A stretch of DNA of 64,000 nucleotides from JAXMCK01 sp046349395. Lineage in GTDB: Bacteria; Pseudomonadota; Alphaproteobacteria; Geminicoccales; Geminicoccaceae. Numbering within the stretch: position 1 is the stretch's first letter; every line of letters starts with the position of its first letter. A model generated the notes under the pieces. The model did not search any database and was not told the origin of the DNA. It saw only the letters and a program-made list of their open reading frames with translations. The position numbers and the translations under genes are program-made. Shown in pieces: positions 1 through 8,933 of this stretch. The stretch lies in assembly GCA_046349395.1 (NCBI GenBank), contig JAXMCK010000005.1, positions 434,001-498,000 on the forward strand, read 5' to 3'.

Positions 1-604
1 GCGCGAGGTCACCACCGCCTCGAAGCTCATGTCGCCAATGGCGACGATGAAGGCCAGGACGTCGACGAGGATCGCGATGGCGACGCTGCCGAGGCATGCG
101 ATCGGCACGCAGGCTCGTGGCCTGCGCCCGGGCAGTGGGCTCCAGGCGGCTCCAGTCCAAGGGACCGAGAGCGAAGCAGGCGGCGATGAACAGCAGCAGG
201 CCGTGCTTGCCGACGTTGACGAGTGTGCTGAACTACTCGACCAGCGATGCGCCGGAGACGCTGACGGCACCGAGGCCGACGATGGCGACCGCCGCCACGG
301 CGCCGTGGACGAGCGGCGGGGTCGCGTCCGGCAGTGAGGAGCACGCGTACGATGCCGGCAGCAGCCCGCACCCGTAGGCCGCTGCAGGAAACCCACCGTG
401 CCGCCCGGTTCGGGAAAACGCAGGGTGAGACCGGTGTGGGTGAAGGCCGTCAGCAGTGCTATCGCCCCGCCGATCAGGAACGCCTCCGGCGTGGCGCCTC
501 TGGCACCTTCGACGGCGAGCCCGAAGGATGGGAAGCAGCCGCCGCCGACGATCCCACCCACACCGATGGAGAGCGCCCCAACGTGCCTATGGAGCCGTTC
601 GGCC
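1..604 (-). pseudogene. decayed multi-pass membrane protein gene (TauE/SafE-like?)
   Basis: Read on the minus strand, this stretch gives membrane-protein-like sequence broken over several frames. One frame (about 600 to 365) reads ALSIGVGGIVGG, then FLIGGAIALLTAF, and has no start codon after an in-frame TAG near 605. A second frame (about 360 to 238) contains HGAVAAVAIVGLGAVSVSG and ends at a TAG. The next part, GLLLFIAACFALGPLDW, follows that stop, and the last part, AILVDVLAFIVAIGD, is again in another frame and runs off the window. Glycine-rich hydrophobic stretches of this kind suit a sulfite-exporter-type permease, but the family assignment is a guess. Stops, frame changes and the missing start together indicate a degraded gene. 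Confidence 0.5.
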
Positions 605-743
605 TATTCGTCATTCCGACCCCAGGGCTCGCAACCGGCCCTGTTGTTCATTGGTCGAGCACAAGTTCGACGTTCGCGGTTCGAGACCACGACACGCTTG
701 TTCAAATCGACCGCTACAAACGCGCGATCCGAGCGACCGTAGC

Positions 744-819
<76 letters not shown>

Positions 820-854
820 GTGGGCGCGCGAATCTCACGTAGGACGGGCCAGCG

Positions 855-1988
855 TCAAGGCGTGAGGGCCGGTATGTCGCCTGCGGCCTGGGTGGCGGCG
901 AAGTCGGCGGCGTAGGTCGCGAGGGTGCCGGTCTCGATGGCGTGGCGTAGCTCGCGGACCAGGGTCTGGTAGTACCAGAGATTGTTCCAGGTCAGGAGGA
1001 TCGCCCCCAGGATCTCGCCGGAGCGGACGAGGTGGTGGAGGTAGGCGCGCGAGTAGTCGCGGGCGGCGGGGCAGTCGGAGGTCTCGTCGAGGGGGCGTGG
1101 GTCGTCGGCGTGGCGGGCGTTCTTGAGGTTGACGGCACCGCGGCGCGTGAAAGCCTGGCCGGTGCGGCCGGAGCGGGTGGGCAGCACGCAGTCGAACATG
1201 TCGATGCCGCGGAGCACCGAGCCCACGATGTCGGCGGGCTTGCCGACACCCATGAGATAGCGCGGATGGGTCGGGGGAAGTGCCGGACAGGTGGCGTCGA
1301 GGGTCTCGAACATGATGGCCTGGGGCTCGCCGACGGCGAGGCCGCCGACGGCGTAGCCGTCGAAGCCGATGCCGACGAGGCCTTCGGCGGACTCGCGACG
1401 GAGCTGCGGGTCGGTGCCACCCTGGACGATGCCGAAGAGCCCGTAGCCATCGCGGCGGACGAAGGCGTCCCGGCAGCGCTGCGCCCAGCGCAACGACAGC
1501 TCCATGGCGCGGCGCACTTCGGGCTCCTCGGTCGGCAGGCGCACGCACTCGTCGAGCTGCATCGTGACGGTGGCATCTAGCAGATGCTGGATCTCGATCG
1601 AGCGCTCCGGCGTCAACTCGTGACGACTGCCGTCATGATGCGAGGCGAAGACGACACCCTTCTCGTCGAGCTGGCGGCGGGCAGCCAGCGACATGACCTG
1701 GTAGCCACCGGAATCGGTCAGGATCGGGCCCGGCCAGCGCATGAAGCGGTGCAGGCCGCCCAGCCGCGCGACGCGCTCCGCACCCGGGCGGAGCATGAGG
1801 TGATAGGTGTTGCCGAGGATCATCTCGGCCCCGGTCGAGGCCACCATCTCGACCGTCATCGCCTTCACGGTGGCGGCCGTGCCGACCGGCATGAAGGCCG
1901 GCGTCTCGATGGTGCCGTGCGCTGTGTGGAGACGGCCGCGGCGGGCGGCGCCGTCCTGCGCCAGCAGCTCGAAGCGGAAGCCGGTCAT
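855..1988 (-). CDS. tgt: queuine/preQ1 tRNA-ribosyltransferase with a degraded zinc site
   Basis: Tgt exchanges guanine 34 for preQ1 in tRNAs with GUN anticodons, in queuosine synthesis. The 377-residue product has the TIM-barrel catalytic features: Asp92 in LTDSGGYQVMSL, the substrate-pocket segment GIVQGG (186-191), and the nucleophile Asp266 in MFDCVLPTR. The C-terminal zinc motif is unusual. The E. coli pattern DEKCDCYTC with a later His reads here DETSDCPAA with WNN, so only Cys306 remains while the other ligands are Ser304, Ala309 and Asn335. The flanking SRAYLHHL is normal and the frame is open, so this is not a simple error. ATG overlaps the queA stop by four bases (ATGA), which fixes the start and suggests translational coupling. 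Confidence 0.96.
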   Translation of the reverse strand: MTGFRFELLAQDGAARRGRLHTAHGTIETPAFMPVGTAATVKAMTVEMVASTGAEMILGNTYHLMLRPGAERVARLGGLHRFMRWPGPILTDSGGYQVMSLAARRQLDEKGVVFASHHDGSRHELTPERSIEIQHLLDATVTMQLDECVRLPTEEPEVRRAMELSLRWAQRCRDAFVRRDGYGLFGIVQGGTDPQLRRESAEGLVGIGFDGYAVGGLAVGEPQAIMFETLDATCPALPPTHPRYLMGVGKPADIVGSVLRGIDMFDCVLPTRSGRTGQAFTRRGAVNLKNARHADDPRPLDETSDCPAARDYSRAYLHHLVRSGEILGAILLTWNNLWYYQTLVRELRHAIETGTLATYAADFAATQAAGDIPALTP

Positions 1989-3013
1989 TGGCACTCCAGG
2001 AGGCTGGCGTCGCCGTAGCTGTAGAAGCGGTACCGCTCCCTGATGGCGTGGGAGTAGGCCGCCATGATCCGCTCCAGACCGGCGAAGGCCGCCACCAGCA
2101 TGAGCAGCGTGCTGCGCGGCAGGTGGAAGTTGGTGAGCAGCAGGTCGGCCGTCGAGAAGCGCCAGCCGGGGGTGATGAAGAGCTTGGTGGAGGTGGTCCC
2201 CGGGCGCACACCCCCTGCCCCGTCGGCGAAGGATTCGAGGGTGCGCAACGACGTTGTGCCGACGGCGACGATGCGGCCGCCGGCGGTACGCGTGGCGGCG
2301 ATCCGCTCGGCGGTGGCGGGCGGAAGCTCGCACGATTCGGCGTGCATGCGGTGGTCGGCGGTGTCCTCGACCTTTACCGGCAGGAAGGTGCCGGCACCGA
2401 CATGGAGCGTAACGAAGGCGTGGCCGATGCCGCGCGCGGCGAGCGCCGCCATCAGCGCTGGCGTGAAGTGGAGGGCCGCCGTGGGAGCGGCGACGGCTCC
2501 CTCGGCGCGGGCGAAGATGGTCTGGTAATCGGCCCGGTCGGCGGCGTCGTCGGCCTTGCGTCGGATGTAGGGCGGCAGAGGCATCGAGCCGCGACGGGAG
2601 ATGGCGGCCAGGAGATCGGCCTCGGCCATGTCGAAGCCCAGGCGCACCCTACCCTCTGCGTCCTTGCCCAGGACCGTGGCGGCCAGGTCCTCGGCCAGCG
2701 CCACGGCGTCGCCCGGGCGTAGCCGCTTGCCGGGCTTCGCATAGGCGAACCAGGCGGCGGGGCCGGCGCGCTCCACGAGCGTAATCTCGACGGGCACCTC
2801 GCCACGGCGGGCGAAGAAACGCGTCGGCAGGACCTTGGTGTCGTTGAGCACGAGCAGGTCACCGGGCCGGAGAAGGTCCGGCAGGTCGCGGACATGGCGG
2901 TCGGCCAGCCCGTCGGCGGTCACGTGCAGCAGCCGGGCGGAATCGCGGGGCTCGAAGGGGTGCTGGGCGATCAGGTCGGGTGGCAGGTCGTAGTCGAAAA
3001 GGTCGACGCGCAA
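1985..3013 (-). CDS. queA: S-adenosylmethionine:tRNA ribosyltransferase-isomerase
   Basis: QueA transfers the ribosyl moiety of S-adenosylmethionine to preQ1 in tRNA and rearranges it to epoxyqueuosine. The 342-residue product covers the whole family length. Recognisable segments are the N-terminal FDYDLPPDLIAQHP, LLVLNDTKVLPTRFFA, MPLPPYIRR, YQTIFA, GAVAAPTAALHFT, FVTLHVGAGTF and the C-terminal LLLTNFHLPRSTLLMLV. It is the first gene of the queA-tgt pair and overlaps tgt by four bases. The 180 bases upstream separate it from the divergent secreted-protein gene; I see no preQ1 riboswitch there. Confidence 0.97.
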   Translation of the reverse strand: MRVDLFDYDLPPDLIAQHPFEPRDSARLLHVTADGLADRHVRDLPDLLRPGDLLVLNDTKVLPTRFFARRGEVPVEITLVERAGPAAWFAYAKPGKRLRPGDAVALAEDLAATVLGKDAEGRVRLGFDMAEADLLAAISRRGSMPLPPYIRRKADDAADRADYQTIFARAEGAVAAPTAALHFTPALMAALAARGIGHAFVTLHVGAGTFLPVKVEDTADHRMHAESCELPPATAERIAATRTAGGRIVAVGTTSLRTLESFADGAGGVRPGTTSTKLFITPGWRFSTADLLLTNFHLPRSTLLMLVAAFAGLERIMAAYSHAIRERYRFYSYGDASLLECQ

Positions 3014-3193
3014 GATCGGCTCCAGAAGACGGAAGCGGGGCCTTACGGGTCGGTGGGTCGGCGATCAAGAGAGCCTTTGCGCGGATCGTGCCTGCGGCGA
3101 CGCCGGCCGATCTGCACCGACGTGGCGATTCTCACCTCCGTGCCGAACATTCCGGCGCAAGGTCTGCGACTCACGGTGGCGGAGGATGAGACC

Positions 3194-3939
3194 ATGAGTC
3201 TTCGGGCGAATACCATAGGGCGGCTAGCGTTCCTGGCAGCGATCGTCCTTCCGACGGCGACCCTCGATGCGCAGCCCCGGCGGCCACCGCTCGACCTGCC
3301 GGGCGCCAAGATTCCCCACTTCAAGATCGAGGCGCTGAGCTTCCGCTGCAACGACGAGACGGGCTACGACAGCCCGTGGTGGGCACCCTGGGTCTCCGAC
3401 GAGGTCAGGGTCGGGATCTCGACCACGAGCAGCCCGGGCTTCATCTCGCGCGAGTTCGAGGACGTCGACACCGGCGAGACCGCAACTTTCCGGCCGAAGA
3501 GGCCTGCATCCTGCCGATCGCGGGCCGCGGCTCGGGACTCGGCACCGGCTTCTTCATCGGCGGTACCGACAGGTGGGTGTGCGACGAGATCGGCACGCCC
3601 GGACCCTTCAGCTTCACCGTCGTCTTCGCAGAGGTCGACGGCGGTTTCTGGCAGGACTGCTTCTCGGACTTCCCGTTCGGCGGCTGCGGCTTCAGCGGGC
3701 CAGCCGTGCCGGACTTCAACGACGACCTGATCGGCCGCACCACACTAGATTTCCCGCTGGGCGATCTCCTGGCAGCGATGCCTTATGTCGGCGACATCGT
3801 CGAGGAGACGGCGATCCTCGGCGAGTGCCTGGACGACTGTCAGGTCCCATCCGGCGATTCTCAGCCCGCGGAGTACACCTTCACCCACCGGATCACGCGG
3901 TTGCCGGACGGTTACCCGCCGCTGGTGCCCATACCCTGA
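3194..3939 (+). pseudogene. secreted protein of unknown function, frameshifted
   Basis: The reading frame opens at ATG 3194 with a clear signal peptide (LAFLAAIVLPTATLDA) and continues through FKIEALSFRCNDETG and ISREFEDVDTGET. Near 3482-3490 the plausible protein moves to another frame, where NFPAEEACILPIAG leads on to CFSDFPFGGCGFSG and ends TRLPDGYPPLVPIP at 3939. Loss of one base in the stretch encoding GET-x-NFP would explain the change. If repaired, the product would be a secreted protein of about 248 residues with several cysteines. I do not recognise the family. Either the gene has recently died or the sequence has a one-base error there. Confidence 0.6.
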
Positions 3940-4021
3940 CGGCCGACCGGCGGCAGCCAAAGCCCATACCGAGAACCCGCCTCCGGCGTGTGACCTCGGC
4001 GGACAGCCGTCAGCCCGGCGG

Positions 4022-4534
4022 CTAGCGCCCCCGCTTCGCGTCCAGCATCGCCAGGACGGGCCGGGAGACGAAGCTCGAGACGTCGCCGCCCAGGCCGTGG
4101 ATCTCCTTCACGAAGCGGGAGGAGATGAACTGGCTGGTCTCGGAGGCCATGAGGAAGACGGTCTCGATACGCGGGTAGATGCGCTTGTTGTTGGCCGCCA
4201 TCTGGAACTCGTACTCGAAGTCCGAGACGGCGCGCAGGCCGCGGATGACCATGTCTGCACCGGCCTCGTGGGCGAAGTGCATCAGGAGAGTCTCGAAGGG
4301 GCGGACCTCGATCTGGGCGCCGTTGCTGGCGTTCGCCGCCATCAGGGCGTTGATGTCGGTCTCGACCATGCGGCTGCGCTCCTCCAATGAGAAGAGCGGC
4401 TCCTTGCCGGCATTGATGGCGACGGCGACGATCAGGATGTCGACGAGCTGCGTCGCCCGGCGGATGACGTCGGTGTGCCCGTTGTGGATCGGGTCGAAGG
4501 TGCCGGGATAGATCCCGATCCGGGCCCGACTCAT
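4022..4534 (-). CDS. coaD: phosphopantetheine adenylyltransferase
   Basis: CoaD adenylates 4'-phosphopantetheine to dephospho-CoA, the fourth step of coenzyme A synthesis. The 170-residue product is of standard length. It begins with the nucleotidyltransferase signature GIYPGTFDPIHNGH, whose TxxH and HNGH residues bind ATP. It also has VIRGLRAVSDFEYE and the ISSRFVKEI segment that holds the triphosphate. It lies 39 bases downstream of gyrA on the same strand, the usual alphaproteobacterial order gyrA-coaD, and the pair is probably cotranscribed. Confidence 0.97.
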   Translation of the reverse strand: MSRARIGIYPGTFDPIHNGHTDVIRRATQLVDILIVAVAINAGKEPLFSLEERSRMVETDINALMAANASNGAQIEVRPFETLLMHFAHEAGADMVIRGLRAVSDFEYEFQMAANNKRIYPRIETVFLMASETSQFISSRFVKEIHGLGGDVSSFVSRPVLAMLDAKRGR

Positions 4535-4573
4535 GGCTGGGTCCTCAGAGCTGGCTGACGCGCCGCCGGCTTA

Positions 4574-7282
4574 TCACTCCTCGCCCGACTCGTCGCCGCC
4601 ATTCTCCTCCTCGGCGTCGCTCAGTCGCGCCGCCGACACGACATGCTCGTCGGGTCCCGTATCGAACAGGGTGACACCCTGCGTGTTCCGCCCGGCGATA
4701 CGGATGTCGTGGACGGGGATACGGATCGTCTGGCCCTTGTCGGTCACCAGCATGATCTGGTCGCGCTCGCCGACCGGGAAGGTGGCGGTGACGCGACCAT
4801 TCCGGGCCGAGGTCTCGATGTTGATGATGCCGGAGCCGCCGCGGCTCTGGATCCGGTACTCGTAGGCGCTGGTGCGCTTGCCGTAGCCGTTGATGGTGAC
4901 GCTGAGCAGCAGCTGCTCGCGGCGTGACAGCTCGTCGAAGCGCTCGGCCGTGAGGATGTCCAGCTCGCCGTTCTCCTGCTCGCCGGCATCCTCCGCTGCC
5001 CGGCGGCGGGCACCGGCGACGCGCAGGAACTCGTCGCGCTCCTCGATCGTCACATCGACATGGTCGACGACCGACATCGAGATGACCTCGTCGTCGTCGG
5101 CCAGCCAGATGCCGTTCACGCCCTCGGAGCTGCGCGACTTGAACACGCGAACGTCGTCGACGGGGAAACGAATCGCCTTGCCGGCCGCGGTTGCCAGCAG
5201 GATGTCGTGGCTGGCGTCGCAGACCTCGGCCCCGACCAGCCGGTCGGCCTCGTCGAGGCCCATGGCGATCTTGCCGTTACCCGGGACGCGGATGAAGTCG
5301 GCCAGCTCGTTGCGGCGCACCTTGCCATAGGCCGTGGCGAAGAAGACGCTCATGGTCTCCCACAAGCTCTCGTCCTCGGGCAGCGGCATGACCGCACTGA
5401 TCGTCTCACCCTCGGAAAGGGCCGGGAACATGTTGATCATGGCCCGGCCGCGGGCCTGCGGGTTGCCCAGCGGCAGCTTGTAGACCTTGAGCTTGTAGAC
5501 GCGCCCGAGCGAGCTGAAGAACAGGACGGGCGTGTGCGTGTTGGCGACGAAGAGGCGGGTGACGACGTCGTCGTCGTGGGTGCGCATGCCGGCCCGGCCC
5601 TTGCCGCCGCGGCGCTGCGAGCGGAACGAGGCCAGGGGCACCCGCTTGATCCAGCCCTTCATGGTCACGGTCACGACCATGTCCTCGCGCTGGATCAGCT
5701 CCTCGATGTCGACGTCGGGCTCGGCCTCGAGGTCGATCAGCGTGCGGCGCGGGCTGTCGAACAGTTCCTTGACCTTGAGCAGCTCCTCGCTGAGCACCTC
5801 CAGCAGCCGCTCGCGCGAGCGCAGGATCAGGAGCAGCTCGCCGATGCGCTGGCCGATCTCCTGCAGCTCGGCGGTGAGCTTGTCGCGCTCGAGGGCCGTC
5901 AGTCGGGCGAGGCGAAGGTCCAGGATGGCACGGGCCTGGGCGTCCGAAAGCTTGTAACCCTCGGCCGTGATCTGGCTCTCGCCTTCGCCTTCCTCGGTCT
6001 GGACGAGGCGGACCAGCGGCAGGATATCGGCGACGGGCCAGGCGCGGTCCATCAGCGCCTGCTTCGCCTCGGCCGGATCGGCGGCGCGGCGGATGAGGGC
6101 GATCACCTCGTCGATGTTGGCGACGGCGACGACGAGGCCGACGACGATGTGCGCGCGCTCGCGGGCCTTGGCGAGGTCGAAGGCGGTGCGGCGGAGGATC
6201 ACTTCCTCACGGAAGGCGAGGAACGCCTCCAGCATCTCCTTCAGGGTGAGCTGTTCGGGGCGGCCGCCGCGCAGGGCCACCATGTTGACGCCGAAGCTCG
6301 TCTGCAGCGGCGTGAACTTGAACAGCTGGTTCAGGACGACGTCGGGGTCGGCCTCGCGCTTCAACTCGATGACGATGCGGACACCCTGGCGGTCGCTCTC
6401 GTCGCGCAGGTCGGCGATACCCTCGACCTTCTTCTCGCGCACGACCTCGGCGATGCGCTCGACGCAGCGCGCCTTGTTCACGAGGTAGGGCACCTCGTTG
6501 ACGATGATGGCGGTGCGCCCGCGGACCTCTTCGTAGGCCGTCTTGGAGCGGACGATGATGCCGCCGCGGCCGGTGGCGTAGGCCTGCAGGATGCCGTTCT
6601 TGCCGAGGATGATGGCACCGGTCGGGAAATCCGGGCCCTGCACGATCTCGGCGAGACCGGCCAGATCCAGCTCGGGGTTCTCGATCAGCGCCAGGCAGGC
6701 GTCGACGATCTCGCCCACATTGTGGGGCGGGATGTTGGTCGCCATGCCGACGGCGATGCCACCCGCCCCGTTGACCAGCAGGTTCGGGAACTGGGCCGGA
6801 AGGACCTCGGGCTCCTGCGCCGACTCGTCGTAGTTGGTGCGGAAGTCGACCGTGTCCTTGTCGATGTCGGCGAGGAGCGCGTCGGCGGCACGGGCGAGCC
6901 TCGCTTCCGTGTACCGCATGGCCGCCGGGGGATCGCCGTCCATCGAGCCGAAATTGCCCTGCCCGTCGATCAAGGGCAGGCGCATCGAGAAGTCCTGCGC
7001 CATGCGGACCATGGCGTCGTAGATCGCAGCGTCGCCGTGTGGGTGGTACTTGCCCATCACGTCGCCGACGATGCGCGCCGACTTGCGGTGCGGGCGGCCG
7101 AAATCGTAACCGGCCTCGCGCATGGCAAAGAGAATGCGTCGCTGTACCGGCTTCAGACCGTCGCGCACGTCGGGCAATGCCCGGCTGACGATCACGCTCA
7201 TCGCGTAATCGAGGTAGGAGCGCTTCATCTCCTCCTCGATCGGCACGATCTCGAAGGGGCGCGGCGGAAGATTGCTGGCCAA
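4574..7282 (-). CDS. gyrA: DNA gyrase subunit A
   Basis: GyrA is the DNA-cleaving subunit of gyrase, which introduces negative supercoils. The 902-residue product has the winged-helix catalytic domain with Tyr124 in AMRYTEARLA, the tower and coiled-coil region, and a six-bladed C-terminal DNA-wrapping domain containing the GyrA box QRRGGKG. The C-terminus is acidic (EEENGGDESGEE). In the quinolone-resistance region the sequence is GKYHPHGDAAIYDAMVRM. Residue 85, equivalent to E. coli Ser83, is therefore alanine, while Asp89 (E. coli Asp87) is kept. Alanine here is a known cause of natural low quinolone susceptibility in other alphaproteobacteria such as Bartonella. Confidence 0.98.
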   Translation of the reverse strand: MASNLPPRPFEIVPIEEEMKRSYLDYAMSVIVSRALPDVRDGLKPVQRRILFAMREAGYDFGRPHRKSARIVGDVMGKYHPHGDAAIYDAMVRMAQDFSMRLPLIDGQGNFGSMDGDPPAAMRYTEARLARAADALLADIDKDTVDFRTNYDESAQEPEVLPAQFPNLLVNGAGGIAVGMATNIPPHNVGEIVDACLALIENPELDLAGLAEIVQGPDFPTGAIILGKNGILQAYATGRGGIIVRSKTAYEEVRGRTAIIVNEVPYLVNKARCVERIAEVVREKKVEGIADLRDESDRQGVRIVIELKREADPDVVLNQLFKFTPLQTSFGVNMVALRGGRPEQLTLKEMLEAFLAFREEVILRRTAFDLAKARERAHIVVGLVVAVANIDEVIALIRRAADPAEAKQALMDRAWPVADILPLVRLVQTEEGEGESQITAEGYKLSDAQARAILDLRLARLTALERDKLTAELQEIGQRIGELLLILRSRERLLEVLSEELLKVKELFDSPRRTLIDLEAEPDVDIEELIQREDMVVTVTMKGWIKRVPLASFRSQRRGGKGRAGMRTHDDDVVTRLFVANTHTPVLFFSSLGRVYKLKVYKLPLGNPQARGRAMINMFPALSEGETISAVMPLPEDESLWETMSVFFATAYGKVRRNELADFIRVPGNGKIAMGLDEADRLVGAEVCDASHDILLATAAGKAIRFPVDDVRVFKSRSSEGVNGIWLADDDEVISMSVVDHVDVTIEERDEFLRVAGARRRAAEDAGEQENGELDILTAERFDELSRREQLLLSVTINGYGKRTSAYEYRIQSRGGSGIINIETSARNGRVTATFPVGERDQIMLVTDKGQTIRIPVHDIRIAGRNTQGVTLFDTGPDEHVVSAARLSDAEEENGGDESGEE

Positions 7283-7382
7283 GGAACGAGGTCTTTCGGG
7301 GGTGGTCGACGATCCGGCAGGCTGCCCGGAAATCTGCCCGCTTTTCTAGCAGGCCGGGGCCAAGCTCACAAGGTAGGCGGGC

Positions 7383-7802
7383 TCAGCCGCCCGGGTCAGC
7401 GCGGAGCATGGCGGTGCTGAACGCCTGCACGTCGGCAAGGCGATGCTCGACGATGTGGCGGACCTTCTCAATGTCGAGTTCCTGGTACTCGTGGACCGCA
7501 ATATTGCGGAAGCCGACCATCCTGCCCATCGTCTCACCCAGCTCCGGTGTGAGCAGCCCGGCGGCGACGAGCCGGTCGAAGCTCTCCTTGCTTTCGCGCG
7601 GATAGCGAAGGCGCCGAAGCCGAATCATCCGGTTCGCCATGTCGATCGCGGCCTCGCATGCGCGCTGCAAGTTCAGGACAATGATGTCCTGAAGGTCGTA
7701 GCTTTCGGCAAAATCCGCCTCATGTCCGATATAAGTGGAGCGCACACGCTCCAGGCAGCGCTCGATGGATTCGGCCTTGCTGATGAGTACCTCATCGATC
7801 AA
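7383..7802 (-). CDS. hepT: HepT-like ribonuclease toxin (DUF86)
   Basis: HepT proteins are HEPN-fold RNases that act as toxins and are neutralised when the partner MntA attaches AMP to a tyrosine near the active site. The 139-residue all-helical product carries the family motif R-x4-H-x-Y as RNIAVHEY at about residues 98-105, so the catalytic Arg and His and the modified Tyr are all present. The only start that fits the overlap is TTG at 7802, which overlaps the mntA stop as TTGA, so translation is coupled to the antitoxin gene. I see no truncation. Confidence 0.9.
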   Translation of the reverse strand: MIDEVLISKAESIERCLERVRSTYIGHEADFAESYDLQDIIVLNLQRACEAAIDMANRMIRLRRLRYPRESKESFDRLVAAGLLTPELGETMGRMVGFRNIAVHEYQELDIEKVRHIVEHRLADVQAFSTAMLRADPGG

Positions 7803-8242
7803 TAGACGGTGCCCCGTTCGCGGATCGCGTCGAAGATTTCGCGCCGCTCGAAGTTCAGGCGCTGGAACGCCGAGACGGCGGTCGTCTCATAGCGGTCGCA
7901 AGCTATCGGGTCACGTGCAGCAATTCGTAGGCCATTTGAGAAGATCTCGAACCTGAGTGCCGGCGGCACCGCACGTAAGTCGACGAGATCGACATTACGC
8001 CGAACCGCTGCGCCCAGTTCTCCAACCCGATCCAGATAGTCCCAGTCCTTCACGATGCGCCTTGGTGCCAGAATCGCGACGTCGAGGTCGCTTTCCTTGA
8101 GAGCCGATCTTTCGGCGGTGCTGCCATAGATCCAGACCCCAAGGGCCTCGGGAAAAATCGTTTCGACCGCTTTCGCGACGGCAGCGGGATCGACCACCAC
8201 CCTTGGGTCGACGTCGGAGCGGAGCAGGTCGGCGGTAGCCAT
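7799..8242 (-). CDS. mntA: MntA-like nucleotidyltransferase antitoxin
   Basis: The product, 147 residues from ATG 8242, has the minimal nucleotidyltransferase motif G-S-x10-D-x-D (GSTAERSALKESDLDVAI), the hallmark of MntA antitoxins. These transfer AMP from ATP onto the HepT toxin. The following strand NVDLVDLRAVP fits the third catalytic Asp. The start ATG shares its A with the TGA stop of the upstream glycosylase gene (TGATG), and the stop overlaps hepT, giving a tightly coupled three-gene unit. A longer reading with a start at 8281 lies inside the glycosylase gene and is less likely. Confidence 0.9.
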   Translation of the reverse strand: MATADLLRSDVDPRVVVDPAAVAKAVETIFPEALGVWIYGSTAERSALKESDLDVAILAPRRIVKDWDYLDRVGELGAAVRRNVDLVDLRAVPPALRFEIFSNGLRIAARDPIACDRYETTAVSAFQRLNFERREIFDAIRERGTVY

Positions 8243-8877
8243 CAGCGTGGGTCCAGGGTGGCGGCGCCGTAGTAATGCCACAGGAAGACCGCACCCGCAC
8301 CCCGGACGGGGCTCCAGGCGGTGGTCAGCTCACGCAACAGCTTCGCAGTGGGGCGGGCGGGCAATCCTTTCAGTCGCTCATAGGCGACCTGCAGGGCCAG
8401 ATCGTCGGCAGGCATGATGTCGCCGTGGCCGAGGGCGAAGAGCAAGTAGATCTCGGCACTCCAACGGCCGAAGCCGGGCAGAGCCGTGAGTTGCGCCGTG
8501 GCGGCGTCGGGGTCGAGCGCGTGCAGGGCGTCGAGGGCCAGCGTCTCACCAAGCACCGCTTCGGCGAGGTGCCGGCCGTAGTGCACCTTGGCCCGGCTGA
8601 AGCCGACGGCGCGCAGAGCCTCGTCGTCGAGGCCCAGGAACTGGTCCGGCGTGGGCGGGCCTTCCGTCGCCTGTTCCAGACGGGCCCAGATCGCGGCGGC
8701 GGATCGCGTCGAGACCTGCTGGCCGACGATGATGCGGAGCAGCGTGGCGAAGCCCGGATCGCGCACACGGGGTGACGGATAGCCGATCCGCGCCATGGCC
8801 GAGGCGACGTCGGCGTCGATCGACGCCAGACGGTCGAGATCGGCGCGGAGGCGGGGCTCGTCGAGCGGACGGATCAC
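8242..8877 (-). CDS. DNA-3-methyladenine glycosylase II (AlkA-type, HhH-GPD)
   Basis: This base-excision-repair enzyme removes alkylated purines from DNA. The 211-residue product has the HhH-GPD core: IIVGQQVSTRSAAAIW near the N-terminal third, the helix-hairpin-helix LTALPGFGRWSAEIY, and the catalytic Asp in PADDLAL about 18 residues later. It lacks the N-terminal beta domain of E. coli AlkA, as is usual for short alphaproteobacterial versions. There is no Fe-S cysteine cluster, so it is not an Nth or MutY enzyme. Its stop overlaps the mntA start by one base. Confidence 0.9.
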   Translation of the reverse strand: MIRPLDEPRLRADLDRLASIDADVASAMARIGYPSPRVRDPGFATLLRIIVGQQVSTRSAAAIWARLEQATEGPPTPDQFLGLDDEALRAVGFSRAKVHYGRHLAEAVLGETLALDALHALDPDAATAQLTALPGFGRWSAEIYLLFALGHGDIMPADDLALQVAYERLKGLPARPTAKLLRELTTAWSPVRGAGAVFLWHYYGAATLDPR

Positions 8878-8933
8878 GGACCCTCCCCTAGGCGCTGGAC
8901 GGCGGCTTGGCTAGAGCGGGTGCCGGAGGTCGC

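Noticed and set aside
855..2333. 492-residue reading of tgt extended into queA
   Set aside because: The extra 115 residues are an out-of-frame reading of queA; the ATGA junction at 1985-1988 gives the true start.
5060..7420. 786-residue open frame antisense to gyrA
   Set aside because: It is the GC-rich mirror of gyrA, with Asp/Gly/Val-rich low-complexity sequence and no domain.
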